This document shows, one piece after another, positions 19,375-27,385 of a stretch of 64,000 nucleotides of DNA (positions are counted from its first letter, which is position 1; each line of letters begins with the position of its first letter). This DNA is from JAEUMG01 sp963805405 (GTDB lineage: Bacteria; Pseudomonadota; Alphaproteobacteria; Rhizobiales; Aestuariivirgaceae): assembly GCA_963805405.1 (NCBI GenBank), contig CAWDUC010000014.1, positions 46,875 through 110,874 on the forward strand, in the 5' to 3' direction. The position numbers and the translations under genes were made by a program. A model generated the notes under the pieces. It was not told the DNA's origin, ran no database searches, and saw only the letters and a list, made by a program, of their open reading frames with translations.

Positions 19375-19896
19375 TCAGAGCACGTTGGACAGGCGGCCGT
19401 AGAGCAACTCATCGACGCCCTCGGCATAGATGTCGCCCTTGTCATCGACGCGCAGCATGTATTGCGGCAGGTTCTGCGTCGCTTGGCCCCAGGCTTGCTG
19501 ACCGCCAGCCTCGCAATCGAAGACCGAATAATGACCAGGGCAATTCAACGTGCGGCGATCCGCGTTGTAGCTCAAGGGAAAGCCCTTGTGGGGGCAGACG
19601 GTTGAGAAGCCGACAACATCTCCATCCGGACCTACGCCGCCCTGGACCGATTTGCCCAGCTTAATGAGTACACCCGGCGCGTCGGCATCGGGGTAAGCAA
19701 CATCCACGGGTTCATTGGCCTTGAGGTCCTTCAGATTGCCGAGACGGTTCGATGGGTAATCGAGCAACGCTCCATTCGAGGCGGCCTTGGCCTCCGTCGC
19801 GACGAAGCCTACGACCGGTAGCGCGGCAGCCGCAGCTATTCCGCCGCGCAGGAATTGCCGGCGGCCGACTTCGACCATCTTGTTGCATCTCTTCAT
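19375..19896 (-). CDS. aioB: Arsenite oxidase small (Rieske) subunit AioB
   Basis: A 173-residue Rieske protein that passes electrons from AioA to a periplasmic carrier. A twin-arginine signal (GRRQFLRGGIAAAAALPVVG) directs Tat export of the AioBA complex. The 2Fe-2S ligands are in TVCPHKGF (Cys-X-His) and NCPGHYSVFD (Cys-X2-His). Start chosen at 19896 because GGGAGG lies six bases upstream; a start at 19917 would add seven residues. The aioA gene follows after 11 bases, so the two form an operon in the order aioBA. A candidate sigma-54 promoter lies about 50 bases upstream. The gene has no frameshift. Confidence 0.96.
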   Translation of the reverse strand: MKRCNKMVEVGRRQFLRGGIAAAAALPVVGFVATEAKAASNGALLDYPSNRLGNLKDLKANEPVDVAYPDADAPGVLIKLGKSVQGGVGPDGDVVGFSTVCPHKGFPLSYNADRRTLNCPGHYSVFDCEAGGQQAWGQATQNLPQYMLRVDDKGDIYAEGVDELLYGRLSNVL

Positions 19897-19942
19897 TGCA
19901 AGCCTCCCATTTCGCATTTTTGCGTGTCTGGGATCAGCTTAG

Positions 19943-19957
19943 GCCCTCGCAGTGCCG
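19943..19957 (-). promoter_or_regulatory. Candidate sigma-54 (-24/-12) promoter of aioBA
   Basis: On the minus strand CGGCACTGCGAGGGC shows the GG-N10-GC spacing of sigma-54 promoters, with the -24 block close to consensus (CGGCAC for TGGCAC) and a poor -12 block (GGGC for TTGC). It lies roughly 50 bases ahead of the aioB start. Known aio operons use sigma-54, which is why I looked here; the match itself is weak. Confidence 0.35.
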
Positions 19958-19995
19958 AGGCGCATGTGCACCGCAACATAACGGGGCCTCAGCAA

Positions 19996-21397
19996 TTACA
20001 GTGAATTGCCGAGTTCGATGTTCGGAAAACTGAACATGCTGCAATGCCGTGGGTTCCGGAATCCGGACGGAGCACTATTCTCCGTCGGCCGATATACCGA
20101 AGTTCGACGCATCTTGTCCCACATCGTCGTGCGGGAGACTCCAAGCAGCCTTGCGGCTTCGATAATGTGCCCGCCGGTGGCTTGCAGCGCCCGCTCGATT
20201 TGCCGCCGCTCAGCCAAATCGCGCGTCTCTGACAGGGTGGCAAAGGCTTGAACCATGACATGGGTCGCCGAAACGGCTTCCGGAAACATATCCGCTGGCA
20301 TGATCCACTCGCCCGATGCCAGCATACAGGCTCTTTCGATCCGATTTCGGAGTTCACGAACATTTCCGGGCCACGCGTGCTCATGCGCGGCTTCATACGC
20401 AAGCGTGCTCGACTCCTCTGACGACCGTTCCAGCTGCGCCCTTGAACTGATCAACGAACATATCCATCAGCCACGAGATGTCGTCTCGCCTACGTCGCAG
20501 CGGAGGTACCTCCAAACGCACGACATTGATACGGTAGTAGAGATCCTCCCGGAATTTCCCTGCCCGAAGCAGATCCGCGAGATCGGCATTCGACGAGCAC
20601 ACAATCCGCCCATGAAATTGGACGACTTGCTCGCCGCCGACGCGATGAAACTCCCGCGTCTCGACCAATCTCAGAAGTTTTGCCTGAAGCTGGACCGGAA
20701 GTTCCGCAATTTCGTCGAGGAATAGAACACCGCCCCGCGTACGCTCAGCGAAGCCGCGATGAAAGCCTTGCGGTCCCGCACCGCGGTATCCAAACAATTC
20801 ACGCTCCATGACATCGGGTGGAATTGCAGCGCAGTTGACGGCGATGAAAGGCTCCTTCGAGCGCGGCGAGTGCCAATGCAGGTATCGCGCGCACACTTCC
20901 TTGCCGGCCCCCGTCTCGCCGGTTATCAGGGTTGGAGTGGTAAGCGCCGAAATGCGTCTGATGTTGGATTGGATTTCCTGCATCTCCTCCGAGACGCCGA
21001 GCGTCATATCGTCTTTGGCAATCGGATGGCGCTGGATCAGCGACTGCGCCCGCATGATGAAGGGCGGCATGGCGAAGGGCTTGGTGATGTAGTCGCCGGC
21101 ACCAGCGCGCATCACGGATACCGCCTGATCTATATCGCCATAGGCAGTGACAAACAGAAAAGGGGGCACCGTCGCGCGTGCGGCCAGGCGGCGAAAGAGT
21201 TCATCACCGCTGAAGTCGGGCAGGCGCATGTCGCAAATAACGAGGTCAGGACTGGTCGCCCTCAGTCCCAGCAGCGCCGCTTCGCCGGTGCGCCACCAGT
21301 CCACATGAGAGCCTTCGAGCGTCAGGCTCTGCACAAGCGACTCCCCCATCAGGGCGTCGTCCTCAACAAGACCAATGACACGACCTTCAAGCAGCAT
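19996..21397 (-). CDS. aioR: AioR, AAA+ response regulator of arsenite oxidase genes (one frameshift)
   Basis: A receiver-AAA+-Fis regulator of about 467 residues. The receiver has phospho-acceptor D56 (LVICDMRLPD). The AAA+ domain has Walker A GETGAGKE (160-167) and Walker B VLFLDEIAE. Where NtrC-type activators carry the GAFTGA loop that touches sigma-54, this protein reads ELFGYRGAGPQGFHRGF, so a canonical GAFTGA is missing. The C-terminal half (HAWPGNVRELRNRIERA and a Fis-type helix-turn-helix, EAARLLGVSRTTMWDKMRR) is in another frame; the shift lies at about 20411-20425. Its start overlaps the end of aioS by 11 bases, consistent with one operon. It would activate aioBA in response to AioS. 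The frameshift may be a base error, given similar errors elsewhere. Confidence 0.88.
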
Positions 21398-22864
21398 GGC
21401 GCAAAATCGATACGCGTATAGGCACTGTCAAGCGCAAGGTTGTCCCATTCATATCGCTGCTGACGACCGACAATCGCGCGCCAATCTCATCGCAGTGCCG
21501 CTTTACAATCCAAAGCCCGAGCCCGCGTCCTTGCTCCGGAGGGATGGCACCCGCCTGCTCCTGTTCGATGTAGGCGCGCACCGCTGACGGTAGTCCGGGC
21601 CCGCTATCGGAGATATCCGCGATGAACGATCCGTCCTCAACGCGCGCGCCAAACGTGACTATTGCGGCGGCGGGACTGGCCCGGCATGCATTGATAATCA
21701 AGTTGAGCAGCGCATCCCTGACGGCAACGGCCGGGATGCGCAAGGGCACGGGCAGCGCGACATGCCAGATGAGATCGAGGTCCTTTTGCTTTGCTTCCGG
21801 TTCCAGCAACAACTGAAGGTCGGCGAGATCGGCGTCCGAAAGGAGCCTATCTGTCTTGTCCATGCGGTATGTTGCGAGCGTCGATCTAACCAAGTCGCGG
21901 ATGCCGATCAGGCCCGCTTCAATGAGTTCGAGTGGAGCGCGCGCGGACATCGCCACGCTCTCCGTGGCGACGCAGTGCATCCAGCGCATTAAACAGACCA
22001 CCTAGCGGATTGTTGATTTCATGCGCCATGCCGGAGGCAAGTCGGCCCAAACTCGCAAGCTTCTCTTCCTCTGCAAGGCGCGCGGCAAGAGTCTCCACGC
22101 TCATTCACGGCCTGGGCTAGCGCATTATATCTGCCGAAGAGGCGCCGGAACTCACGCGTCTGCCGCGCGGCGACCGTGGCAGGAATTGGCTCGATGTGAC
22201 CTTGGGTGGCGGCATCTAGATGATTTGAAAGGATGCGCACGGGTTCCAGCATTCGTCGCACCGCCACAAAACCAAGAACGGCCATTACGACTGTAAGCAT
22301 GAGATTGGTCAGCAACAGCGTTCTAAAGACCTCATCGCGCTCGGCGAGAAGGTTCTTAATGTCGGCCTCGGCGAAAATCCGACCAATCGGGCGGTCTTGA
22401 TAAGCCAGAACACGGTCTAGAAAGGCGGTCGCGTTCGCCTCCTCGAGCGTTACAGCAGATCCGCCAGCCTTTGCCGGAAGATCGGGTGTGGACTGCGAAG
22501 GAAACCGAAGCGGGTCGCTCGCCGCGATGACGCGGCCCTCGGCATCGGTAACGGCCGTCCAACGGATATTGAGCCCCCGATAGCGCTCACGCGATCGGTC
22601 GAGCGTATCAAAGACCTCCCAGACATCGTTGCGCACGACAGTAGGAATAAGCGCGGCCGAAAGCCCGTCGAGATACATTGCCGCCAGTTCCTGCATTTGT
22701 CGCGCCTGCGCTTCTTCAAGGCGCGCGAGCACGCGATTTGTGATCACGGCGCTCACCACAAACATCATTAGCGTGACGAGCAGCGGCACCTTTGCCGCAA
22801 GAGGCCAGCGCCACGGATTGATGTACTTGGCGATTGCCAGATTCACGCGCCAAGACCTGCTCAT
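21387..22864 (-). CDS. aioS: AioS, arsenite-responsive sensor histidine kinase (two frameshifts)
   Basis: A membrane sensor kinase of about 490 residues. One transmembrane helix lies near the N-terminus (VPLLVTLMMFVVSAVI) and a second after a periplasmic domain of about 150 residues (LLLTNLMLTVVMAVLGFVAV), followed by a HAMP-like linker. The phospho-accepting H-box is GRLASGMAHEINNPLGGL, and the N and G boxes of the ATPase domain are LLNLIINACRAS, ISDSGPGLP and GRGLGLWIVKRH. Reading requires frame changes near 22100 and near 21963. ATG 22864 (MSRSWRVNL) is used; a longer start at 22948 would overlap aioX. In known systems AioS works with the periplasmic arsenite binder AioX and phosphorylates AioR. 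Confidence 0.88.
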
Positions 22865-22871
22865 GTAAGCG

Positions 22872-23704
22872 TCATCTTGGCTGCGATGCGATCGAATATG
22901 TCTCGGGCTCATCGGCAAAGCCGTCCAGTTGCAGAAGCCGCAGAGCAACCTGCCCCTCGGGATCGTCTGCCATATTCAGCAGAGCCTCATGAAGCAGTAT
23001 TACAGAAGGGCTTGCTTTTTGCGTCCGCAGACAAGCGACTGGCGGAAACCCCAGCAGTTCTGATTTGCGCACCACTTCAGTTGCGCCGGTCAGACCCGGC
23101 TCGATGGCGGACATCACCTCCCACACATAGCCATCGACACTGCCACTTTGCGCGAGGCCCGATGCTACCGCGCGCACAACGTTCCGGTGACCGTATGTAA
23201 AAAATATCTGGCGGAAAAACTGATCGGGACGAAGCTTTTGCTTGGTGAGGAGCGCAGTCGTGACCAGATAACCGGAATTGCTGTTGGGATCCGAGAAGGC
23301 ATGAATGTCGCCGCGCAACGCTGCGAGGCCATGCGCATTTCTGCCGCGGGGAGCTATTGAAGGTAGGACTGATATAGTGGCTTGCCCCGCCACAATGGCA
23401 CCGCGGCGAGCGCAAGCGCATCACGGTGCTGCGCGAATGGATAGCCGCAAATCCACGCGGCATCGAGTTGGCCAGAGAGTAACAGGCCCGTGATTTCTTC
23501 GTAAGTACGGCGCTGTATTAGCTGGACCACGCGGCCGGTACGCCTCTCAAGATACTGCTTGAGACGCGTAAGCAAATCGAGATCGTTCGTCAGGAAGACT
23601 GGAGTTAGCCCGAACTGCAATTGGGACTGCGAGCGCGCTGGCCTAGGTCCACGGAGTAAGGCAAAAGTGACTGCAATCCCAACCAACGCTTGGCGTCGCC
23701 CCAT
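22872..23704 (-). CDS. aioX: AioX, periplasmic arsenite-binding protein (PhnD-like fold, one frameshift)
   Basis: A substrate-binding protein of the phosphate/phosphonate (PhnD) family that in known aio clusters binds arsenite and signals to AioS. The N-terminus has a secretion signal (MGRRQALVGIAVTFALL, cleavage near ARSQ). Family segments include GLTPVFLTNDLDLLTRLKQY and HAFSDPNSNSGYL, the latter typical of PhnD-type ligand loops. A frameshift near 23360 separates the first third from the rest. ATG 23704 begins at the signal peptide; an ATG at 23758 is a possible longer start. The gene lies immediately upstream of aioS. The single cysteine implicated in arsenite binding in characterised AioX may be the one in WICGYPF, which is an inference. 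Confidence 0.85.
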
Positions 23705-23902
23705 CTGCGCCCGATGGCGTGTGGGCCGTTCACAATTTTCAAATCTCGAATGTTTCATGGGCTTTGGTGTAATCCATGATCCGTCCCGGATCACATTACC
23801 TTGCATTGACAGAGAGAGCCAATGGCCGTCATCCGCATACTCTATTCAAGCTCATGTTCACGACTTTGATGCACCAGGGCCAGATAGAGGCACCCCCGCA
23901 TA

Positions 23903-24193
23903 CGGCATAATCCACTTACGCGCGATGGTTTCAGGACCAGCCTGTTCAAGTTCATTCGGAGCCTTGAAGCGAGCGGCCTGGTGGGACACGACCTCGGACT
24001 ACGGTTGCGACCGAGCAGCTCGAAATGGGACTGAGTACAAGAACGGTAGCTGACGTCCTGGGAGCGAACCGAAGCAATGACGCGGTATTATAGCCGCAGC
24101 GCTGATCTTACAGACACCGTCAGATCTGCGATCGAAAAAAGGAGGACGCGAATGCTTCGGGAATGTCTAAAAAATCGGAATGAGCTTGTCTAG
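23903..24193 (+). pseudogene. Decayed C-terminal fragment of a tyrosine recombinase (phage-type integrase)
   Basis: Translating with two frame corrections gives PLTRDGFRTSLFKFIRSLEA, then LRTTVAT, LEMGLSTRTVADVLG and EAMTRYYSRSADLTDTVRSA, ending at a stop at 24191. This is the order of the C-terminal catalytic domain of rhizobial-type integrases, including the Arg of the LR(H/T)T box and the nucleophilic Tyr in the RYYSRSADL segment. Frame changes occur near 23985 and 24072 and a stop is met upstream at 23885. The N-terminal two thirds are absent. It ends 57 bases from the tRNA-Met 3' end, where an island integrase is expected. It is almost certainly non-functional. Confidence 0.72.
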
Positions 24194-24250
24194 AAAGCCA
24201 CTCGGAACACTGAGTGAACGGTTCATGTCTATGAAATGTTTTGATTTTTT

Positions 24251-24279
24251 TGGTAGCGGAGGAGGGAGTTGAACCCCCG
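24251..24279 (+). repeat. Right copy of 29-bp direct repeat, within the tRNA-Met 3' end (putative att site)
   Basis: Identical to 16739-16767 in sequence and orientation. It covers the CCA end, 3' acceptor strand and T-arm of the intact tRNA-Met gene, the usual crossover region for tyrosine recombinases. The sequences flanking the two copies differ on both sides, which fixes the repeat length at 29 bases. Confidence 0.85.
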
Positions 24280-24327
24280 ACCCCAGGATTATGATTCCCG
24301 TGCTCTAACCAACTGAGCTACTCCGCC
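24251..24327 (-). tRNA. tRNA-Met (CAT), elongator type
   Basis: On the minus strand a 77-base cloverleaf starts GGCGGAG and ends CTCCGCTACCA with encoded CCA. The D-arm is GCTC...GAGC and the anticodon stem CGGGA/TCCTG encloses the loop ATCATAA, giving anticodon CAT. The T-arm has GGTTCAACT. The sequence closely resembles elongator tRNA-Met of Hyphomicrobiales. A CAT anticodon could also mean lysidine-modified tRNA-Ile, but the body matches methionine better. Its 3' end serves as the island attachment site. Confidence 0.95.
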
Positions 24328-24388
24328 CCAAAACCAGGCGGCCCGGATATAGGTGCGGCGTGCCTTTCAAGTCAAGCAGACTTGGCCC

Positions 24389-25000
24389 TTAAGTCTTGGT
24401 GTAGCGCCAGACGACAGCCGGGGGCACATTGGAAAGCACCACCCCTGCCCGCCGGCGCTGCAGCCCGGAGCGCTCCGACAGCCGTTCAGGCAGGGGCGGA
24501 AGGTGAAAATAGCTGAATTGGGTGAGGATGCCGCCCCGCTCCAGTGAGCCGGACACCGCCCGTGTGACCGCCCTGCGGTCATTGAGCTTCATCGAGCGCA
24601 ACGGCAAACCGGAGAGGATGCAGCGGACCTTGGAATGGCCCAACCCCTTGAGAATCTCCGGCAGTTTGGCAGCGCTGTCCTGGATCACGGTCGATCGCGG
24701 AAACTGCCGCTTGAGGAACCCGGCGAAATGCCGGTCAAGTTCGATGAGAATGAGGTTCTCAGGCGCGACGCCGTCGACGATCAATTGCCGCGTGAAGGCG
24801 CCCGTCCCTGGTCCCAACTCGACGACGATGTCATTGGCCTTGGGGTCGAGCGCATCGACCATGGCGCGCGCGAGCTTGGGCCCGCTCGGCATGACCGCGC
24901 CCACGCCGAGGGGACGCCGGATATATTGCCGCCAGAACAGGAGAGCTGCTTCATGCATCTGATTTCGCGAGGGACTAGTCATCACGTGCGGCCCATTCAA
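24389..25000 (-). CDS. SAM-dependent methyltransferase, phospholipid N-methyltransferase / KsgA-like fold
   Basis: A 203-residue class I methyltransferase. The SAM-binding motif I is VVELGPGTGAFTRQL, and the acidic residue after strand 2 is in LILIELDRHF. The motif IV position reads CILSGLPLRSM, a pattern found in rRNA-adenine-dimethylase-like phospholipid methyltransferases of alphaproteobacteria. These enzymes methylate phosphatidylethanolamine toward phosphatidylcholine. The gene overlaps the upstream methyltransferase by four bases (ATGA), so they are translationally coupled. An in-frame ATG at 24982 is an alternative start. Substrate is inferred from family and neighbour. Confidence 0.78.
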   Translation of the reverse strand: MNGPHVMTSPSRNQMHEAALLFWRQYIRRPLGVGAVMPSGPKLARAMVDALDPKANDIVVELGPGTGAFTRQLIVDGVAPENLILIELDRHFAGFLKRQFPRSTVIQDSAAKLPEILKGLGHSKVRCILSGLPLRSMKLNDRRAVTRAVSGSLERGGILTQFSYFHLPPLPERLSERSGLQRRRAGVVLSNVPPAVVWRYTKT

Positions 25001-25635
25001 GGCAGGCGGATAAAATGCAGCAGCGTGAACAGCCCGAACGGCTTAAGTTCGCGCCGCGAACGCAGGGACAGCTTGTCGCTCACGAAAACCGTTTCCACCG
25101 GAAATTCCGGCCGCCAGCCCAAGACGTCGGCAAAACCGGCAAGCTGTTTTTCGATCAAGGCCCGCGGCCCCTTTGCTGCACTGAAGTGATTGACGATGAC
25201 GACATGCCCGCCCGGCTTTGTCACGCGCGCAAGCTCATGCATGACCTTCGCCGGCTCGGGGACGACGGTCATGACATACATGGCTGTCGACACATCGAAA
25301 CTCGCGTCAGCAAATTCCAATGCCGTTGCATCCATCTCGACCAACTGGTCGATGTTGGTGAGCTTTTCCTTCTGCACCCGCTCTCGCGCGCGGCGCAGCA
25401 TCTCGGGAGAGAGATCGACCCCGGTGATGTGCAGATGCGGCTTATAGTGCGGAAGCGCTAGACCAGTGCCGACTCCCACCTCCAGGACGCGTCCGTGGAG
25501 CGTGTTGATCTGCTTGGTCGCTTCCTTGACGCCTGCCTCGACGAAGCGGCCGAATGTCGAATCATAAACGGGCGCCCACCGGCGATAGGCACGCCTGACG
25601 TCGGCAGTATCGAGTTCGGCTAGCTTGGGTCGCAT
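24997..25635 (-). CDS. pmtA: Class I SAM methyltransferase, Rhodobacter-type PmtA-like
   Basis: This 212-residue enzyme resembles the Rhodobacter-type phosphatidylethanolamine N-methyltransferase. The N-terminal signature is RRAYRRWAPVYDSTFGRFVE, the SAM motif I is VLEVGVGTGLALP, and the acidic residue follows in ITGVDLSPEMLRRAR. The post-motif segment VTVVPEPAKVMHELARVTKPGG is that of the UbiE/PmtA group. It would produce mono-, di- and trimethylated PE, hence phosphatidylcholine, at the inner membrane. It overlaps the next methyltransferase by four bases. The gene symbol is a family-level call; ubiquinone methyltransferase activity cannot be excluded, but the Trp-Ala-Pro-Val-Tyr start favours PmtA. 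Confidence 0.8.
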   Translation of the reverse strand: MRPKLAELDTADVRRAYRRWAPVYDSTFGRFVEAGVKEATKQINTLHGRVLEVGVGTGLALPHYKPHLHITGVDLSPEMLRRARERVQKEKLTNIDQLVEMDATALEFADASFDVSTAMYVMTVVPEPAKVMHELARVTKPGGHVVIVNHFSAAKGPRALIEKQLAGFADVLGWRPEFPVETVFVSDKLSLRSRRELKPFGLFTLLHFIRLP

Positions 25636-25645
25636 TCAGACCGCA

Positions 25646-26840
25646 TTATGTGACGGCAAGCGCGGATTCTTGCAAGGCAGGTTTACGCGCACCCGCAATG
25701 AATCCACCGCCAAGCACGCGGGCCCCTGCCCCGGGCCGGTCGTATAGAACGCAAGCCTGTCCGGGCGAAACGCCGTATTCGGCCGTTTCGAGGCGAACCT
25801 TCACGCCCTGCTCCGTCACCGCCACCTCGGCCGCCACGGGTGCGCGCGTCGACCTGATCCGCGCAAAAGTCTTCATCGGCCGCCAATCCAAGGGCGAATC
25901 GCCCAACCAGTTGACTTCATTGAGGAACATTTCGCTCTCGGCGAGTGCCTCGCGCGGCCCGACAATCACCCGCCGGCGTGGCGCATCGATACCTGTCACA
26001 TAGAGTGGCGCACCTTCGGCCACGCCCAGTCCCCTGCGCTGGCCCACCGTGAAATTGAGGATGCCGGCATGACGGCCGAGATGCCTGCCATCGACATGGA
26101 CGACCTCACCCAATTCGCTTGCTTCGGGCCTCAGCCTGGCGATCACGTCGGCATAGCGGCCATTCGGCACGAAGCAGATATCCTGACTGTCCGGCTTGTC
26201 GGCGACGAGCAAGCCAAGCTCCGAGGCGAGCTGGCGTGTTTCGCGCTTGGTCAGCGAAGCGAGCGGAAAGCGCAGGTAATCGATCTGCGCCTGGGTGGTC
26301 GCAAATAGAAAATAGCTCTGGTCGCGGCTTACATCCGCAGCACTCAAAAGATCGCGATGGAGGGAAGCGTCGGCGCGCGCGCGGCTCTCGACATAATGCC
26401 CGGTCAGGAGCGCCGCTGCACCAAGTTCCCTGGCCCGCATCATCAGATCGGCAAACTTGACGGTCTGGTTGCACCGGATGCACGGAACCGGCGTCTCGCC
26501 GCGCAGATAGCTGTCGGCGAAATCGTCGATCACCGCCTCGCGAAATCGCGATTTCGAAATCGAGGACATAATGCGGGATGCCGAGCTTCGCCGCGACCCG
26601 CCGCGCGTCATGGATGTCCTGCCCCGCGCAACAAGACTTGGAGCTACGGCTCGCCTGGCCGTGGTCGTAGAGTTGCAGCGTGATCCCGACGACATCATAG
26701 CCAGCCAGCTTGGCGAGACCTGCGACGACCGAGGAATCGACCCCGCCCGACATCGCACACACGAGCCGGGTCGAGCCCGGTTCGCCGGTGAGGTCGATTG
26801 CGGCCCGAATGCGGCCGAGAAGATCGTCATTTAGCATCAT
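25646..26840 (-). CDS. mnmA: tRNA-specific 2-thiouridylase MnmA (one frameshift)
   Basis: About 398 residues across two frames. MnmA thiolates U34 of tRNA-Lys, -Glu and -Gln using sulfur relayed from cysteine desulfurase. The PP-loop for ATP is CAMSGGVDSSVVAGL (residues 28-42), the catalytic Cys are in PVPCIRCNQTVKF and DSQDICFVPNG, and the tRNA-interacting core FTVGQRRGLGV follows. The frame changes at 26552-26554, where an extra T (A on the coding strand) turns the expected Glu-Ser-Arg-Phe-Arg segment out of frame. It is a homopolymer extension in a gene that is rarely dispensable, so sequencing error is the best explanation. ATG 26840 or 26837 is the start. Confidence 0.93.
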
Positions 26841-26938
26841 GGCGCGCGCTAAATGGGGCTTTGGAGGGCAAATGTAAACAAGGGCTGTTTTGTTTTGGGT
26901 CAGATACTTCGCCGTCTTACCGATTTGTTGAGAAGGGC

Positions 26939-26953
26939 TTAGCCACTTTTTAA
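26939..26953 (+). promoter_or_regulatory. CtrA-like box upstream of sciP
   Basis: TTAGCCACTTTTTAA matches TTAA-N7-TTAA with one change in the first half-site and ends about 50 bases before the sciP start. In Caulobacter sciP expression depends on CtrA, and SciP in turn restrains CtrA targets, which makes the site plausible. One-mismatch boxes occur by chance, so confidence is limited. Confidence 0.45.
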
Positions 26954-27005
26954 GTGCGTTCGCCTACCTTGCCCGGAGTCAGTGGTTGCGTATCGAGTTT
27001 GAGTG

Positions 27006-27281
27006 ATGAACGGTCAGTTGCGTCCTCGCGTAAATTATGTCATCGGGCCCGATGGCAGTCCGCTTACCATTGCCGACCTGCCGCCTCCCGGCACGCAGCG
27101 TTGGGTCATCCGCCGCAAGGCCGAGGTTGTCGCCGCCGTGCGCGGTGGCCTGCTCAGCCTTGAAGAGGCTTGTGCACGCTATACTTTGACGGTCGAAGAG
27201 TACCTGAGCTGGCAGCGTTCGATCGATCGCCACGGCCTGGCCGGGTTGCGCACCACGCGCATTCAGCAATACCGCCAGTAG
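27006..27281 (+). CDS. sciP: SciP, CtrA-inhibiting cell-cycle regulator (DUF1153)
   Basis: A 91-residue helix-turn-helix protein almost identical in pattern to Caulobacter SciP. Diagnostic blocks are YVIGPDGSPLTIADLPPP, RWVIRRKAEVVAAVRGGLLS, EEACARYTLTVEEYLSWQ and LAGLRTTRIQQYR. SciP binds DNA and CtrA and blocks transcription of CtrA targets in early cell-cycle stages. ATG 27006 is preferred; a GTG at 27003 would add one codon. It stands alone on the plus strand after a divergent gap from mnmA that carries a CtrA-like box. It lies 5 kb from ctrA itself. Confidence 0.95.
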   Translation: MNGQLRPRVNYVIGPDGSPLTIADLPPPGTQRWVIRRKAEVVAAVRGGLLSLEEACARYTLTVEEYLSWQRSIDRHGLAGLRTTRIQQYRQ

Positions 27282-27385
27282 CAGCCTCCGGTACGGGCCT
27301 ATCAGCCCGCCTTCCATGTGAAATATTTCGCAAGCAAAGAAGCTTGCGCCATGCCTGCCCATGAACTAGGCCAAGCCCGTCGGGA

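Larger units (their letters stand above)
16739..24279. mobile_element. Putative tRNA-Met integrated genomic islet carrying the aio arsenite-oxidation genes
   Basis: The 7.5-kb segment between two identical 29-bp copies of the tRNA-Met 3' end contains only aioXSRBA and the decayed end of a tyrosine recombinase. The recombinase remnant lies 57 bases from the tRNA, the normal position for an island integrase. These three features together (direct repeats, intact tRNA at one edge, integrase relic) are the classic outline of an integrated element. It is now probably immobile because the integrase is truncated and frameshifted. The inference rests on sequence layout; no empty site is available here for comparison. 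Confidence 0.75.

Noticed and set aside
24251..24327. tRNA-Ile (lysidine) instead of tRNA-Met
   Set aside because: The body and arms resemble alphaproteobacterial elongator tRNA-Met more closely; CAT alone does not decide it.
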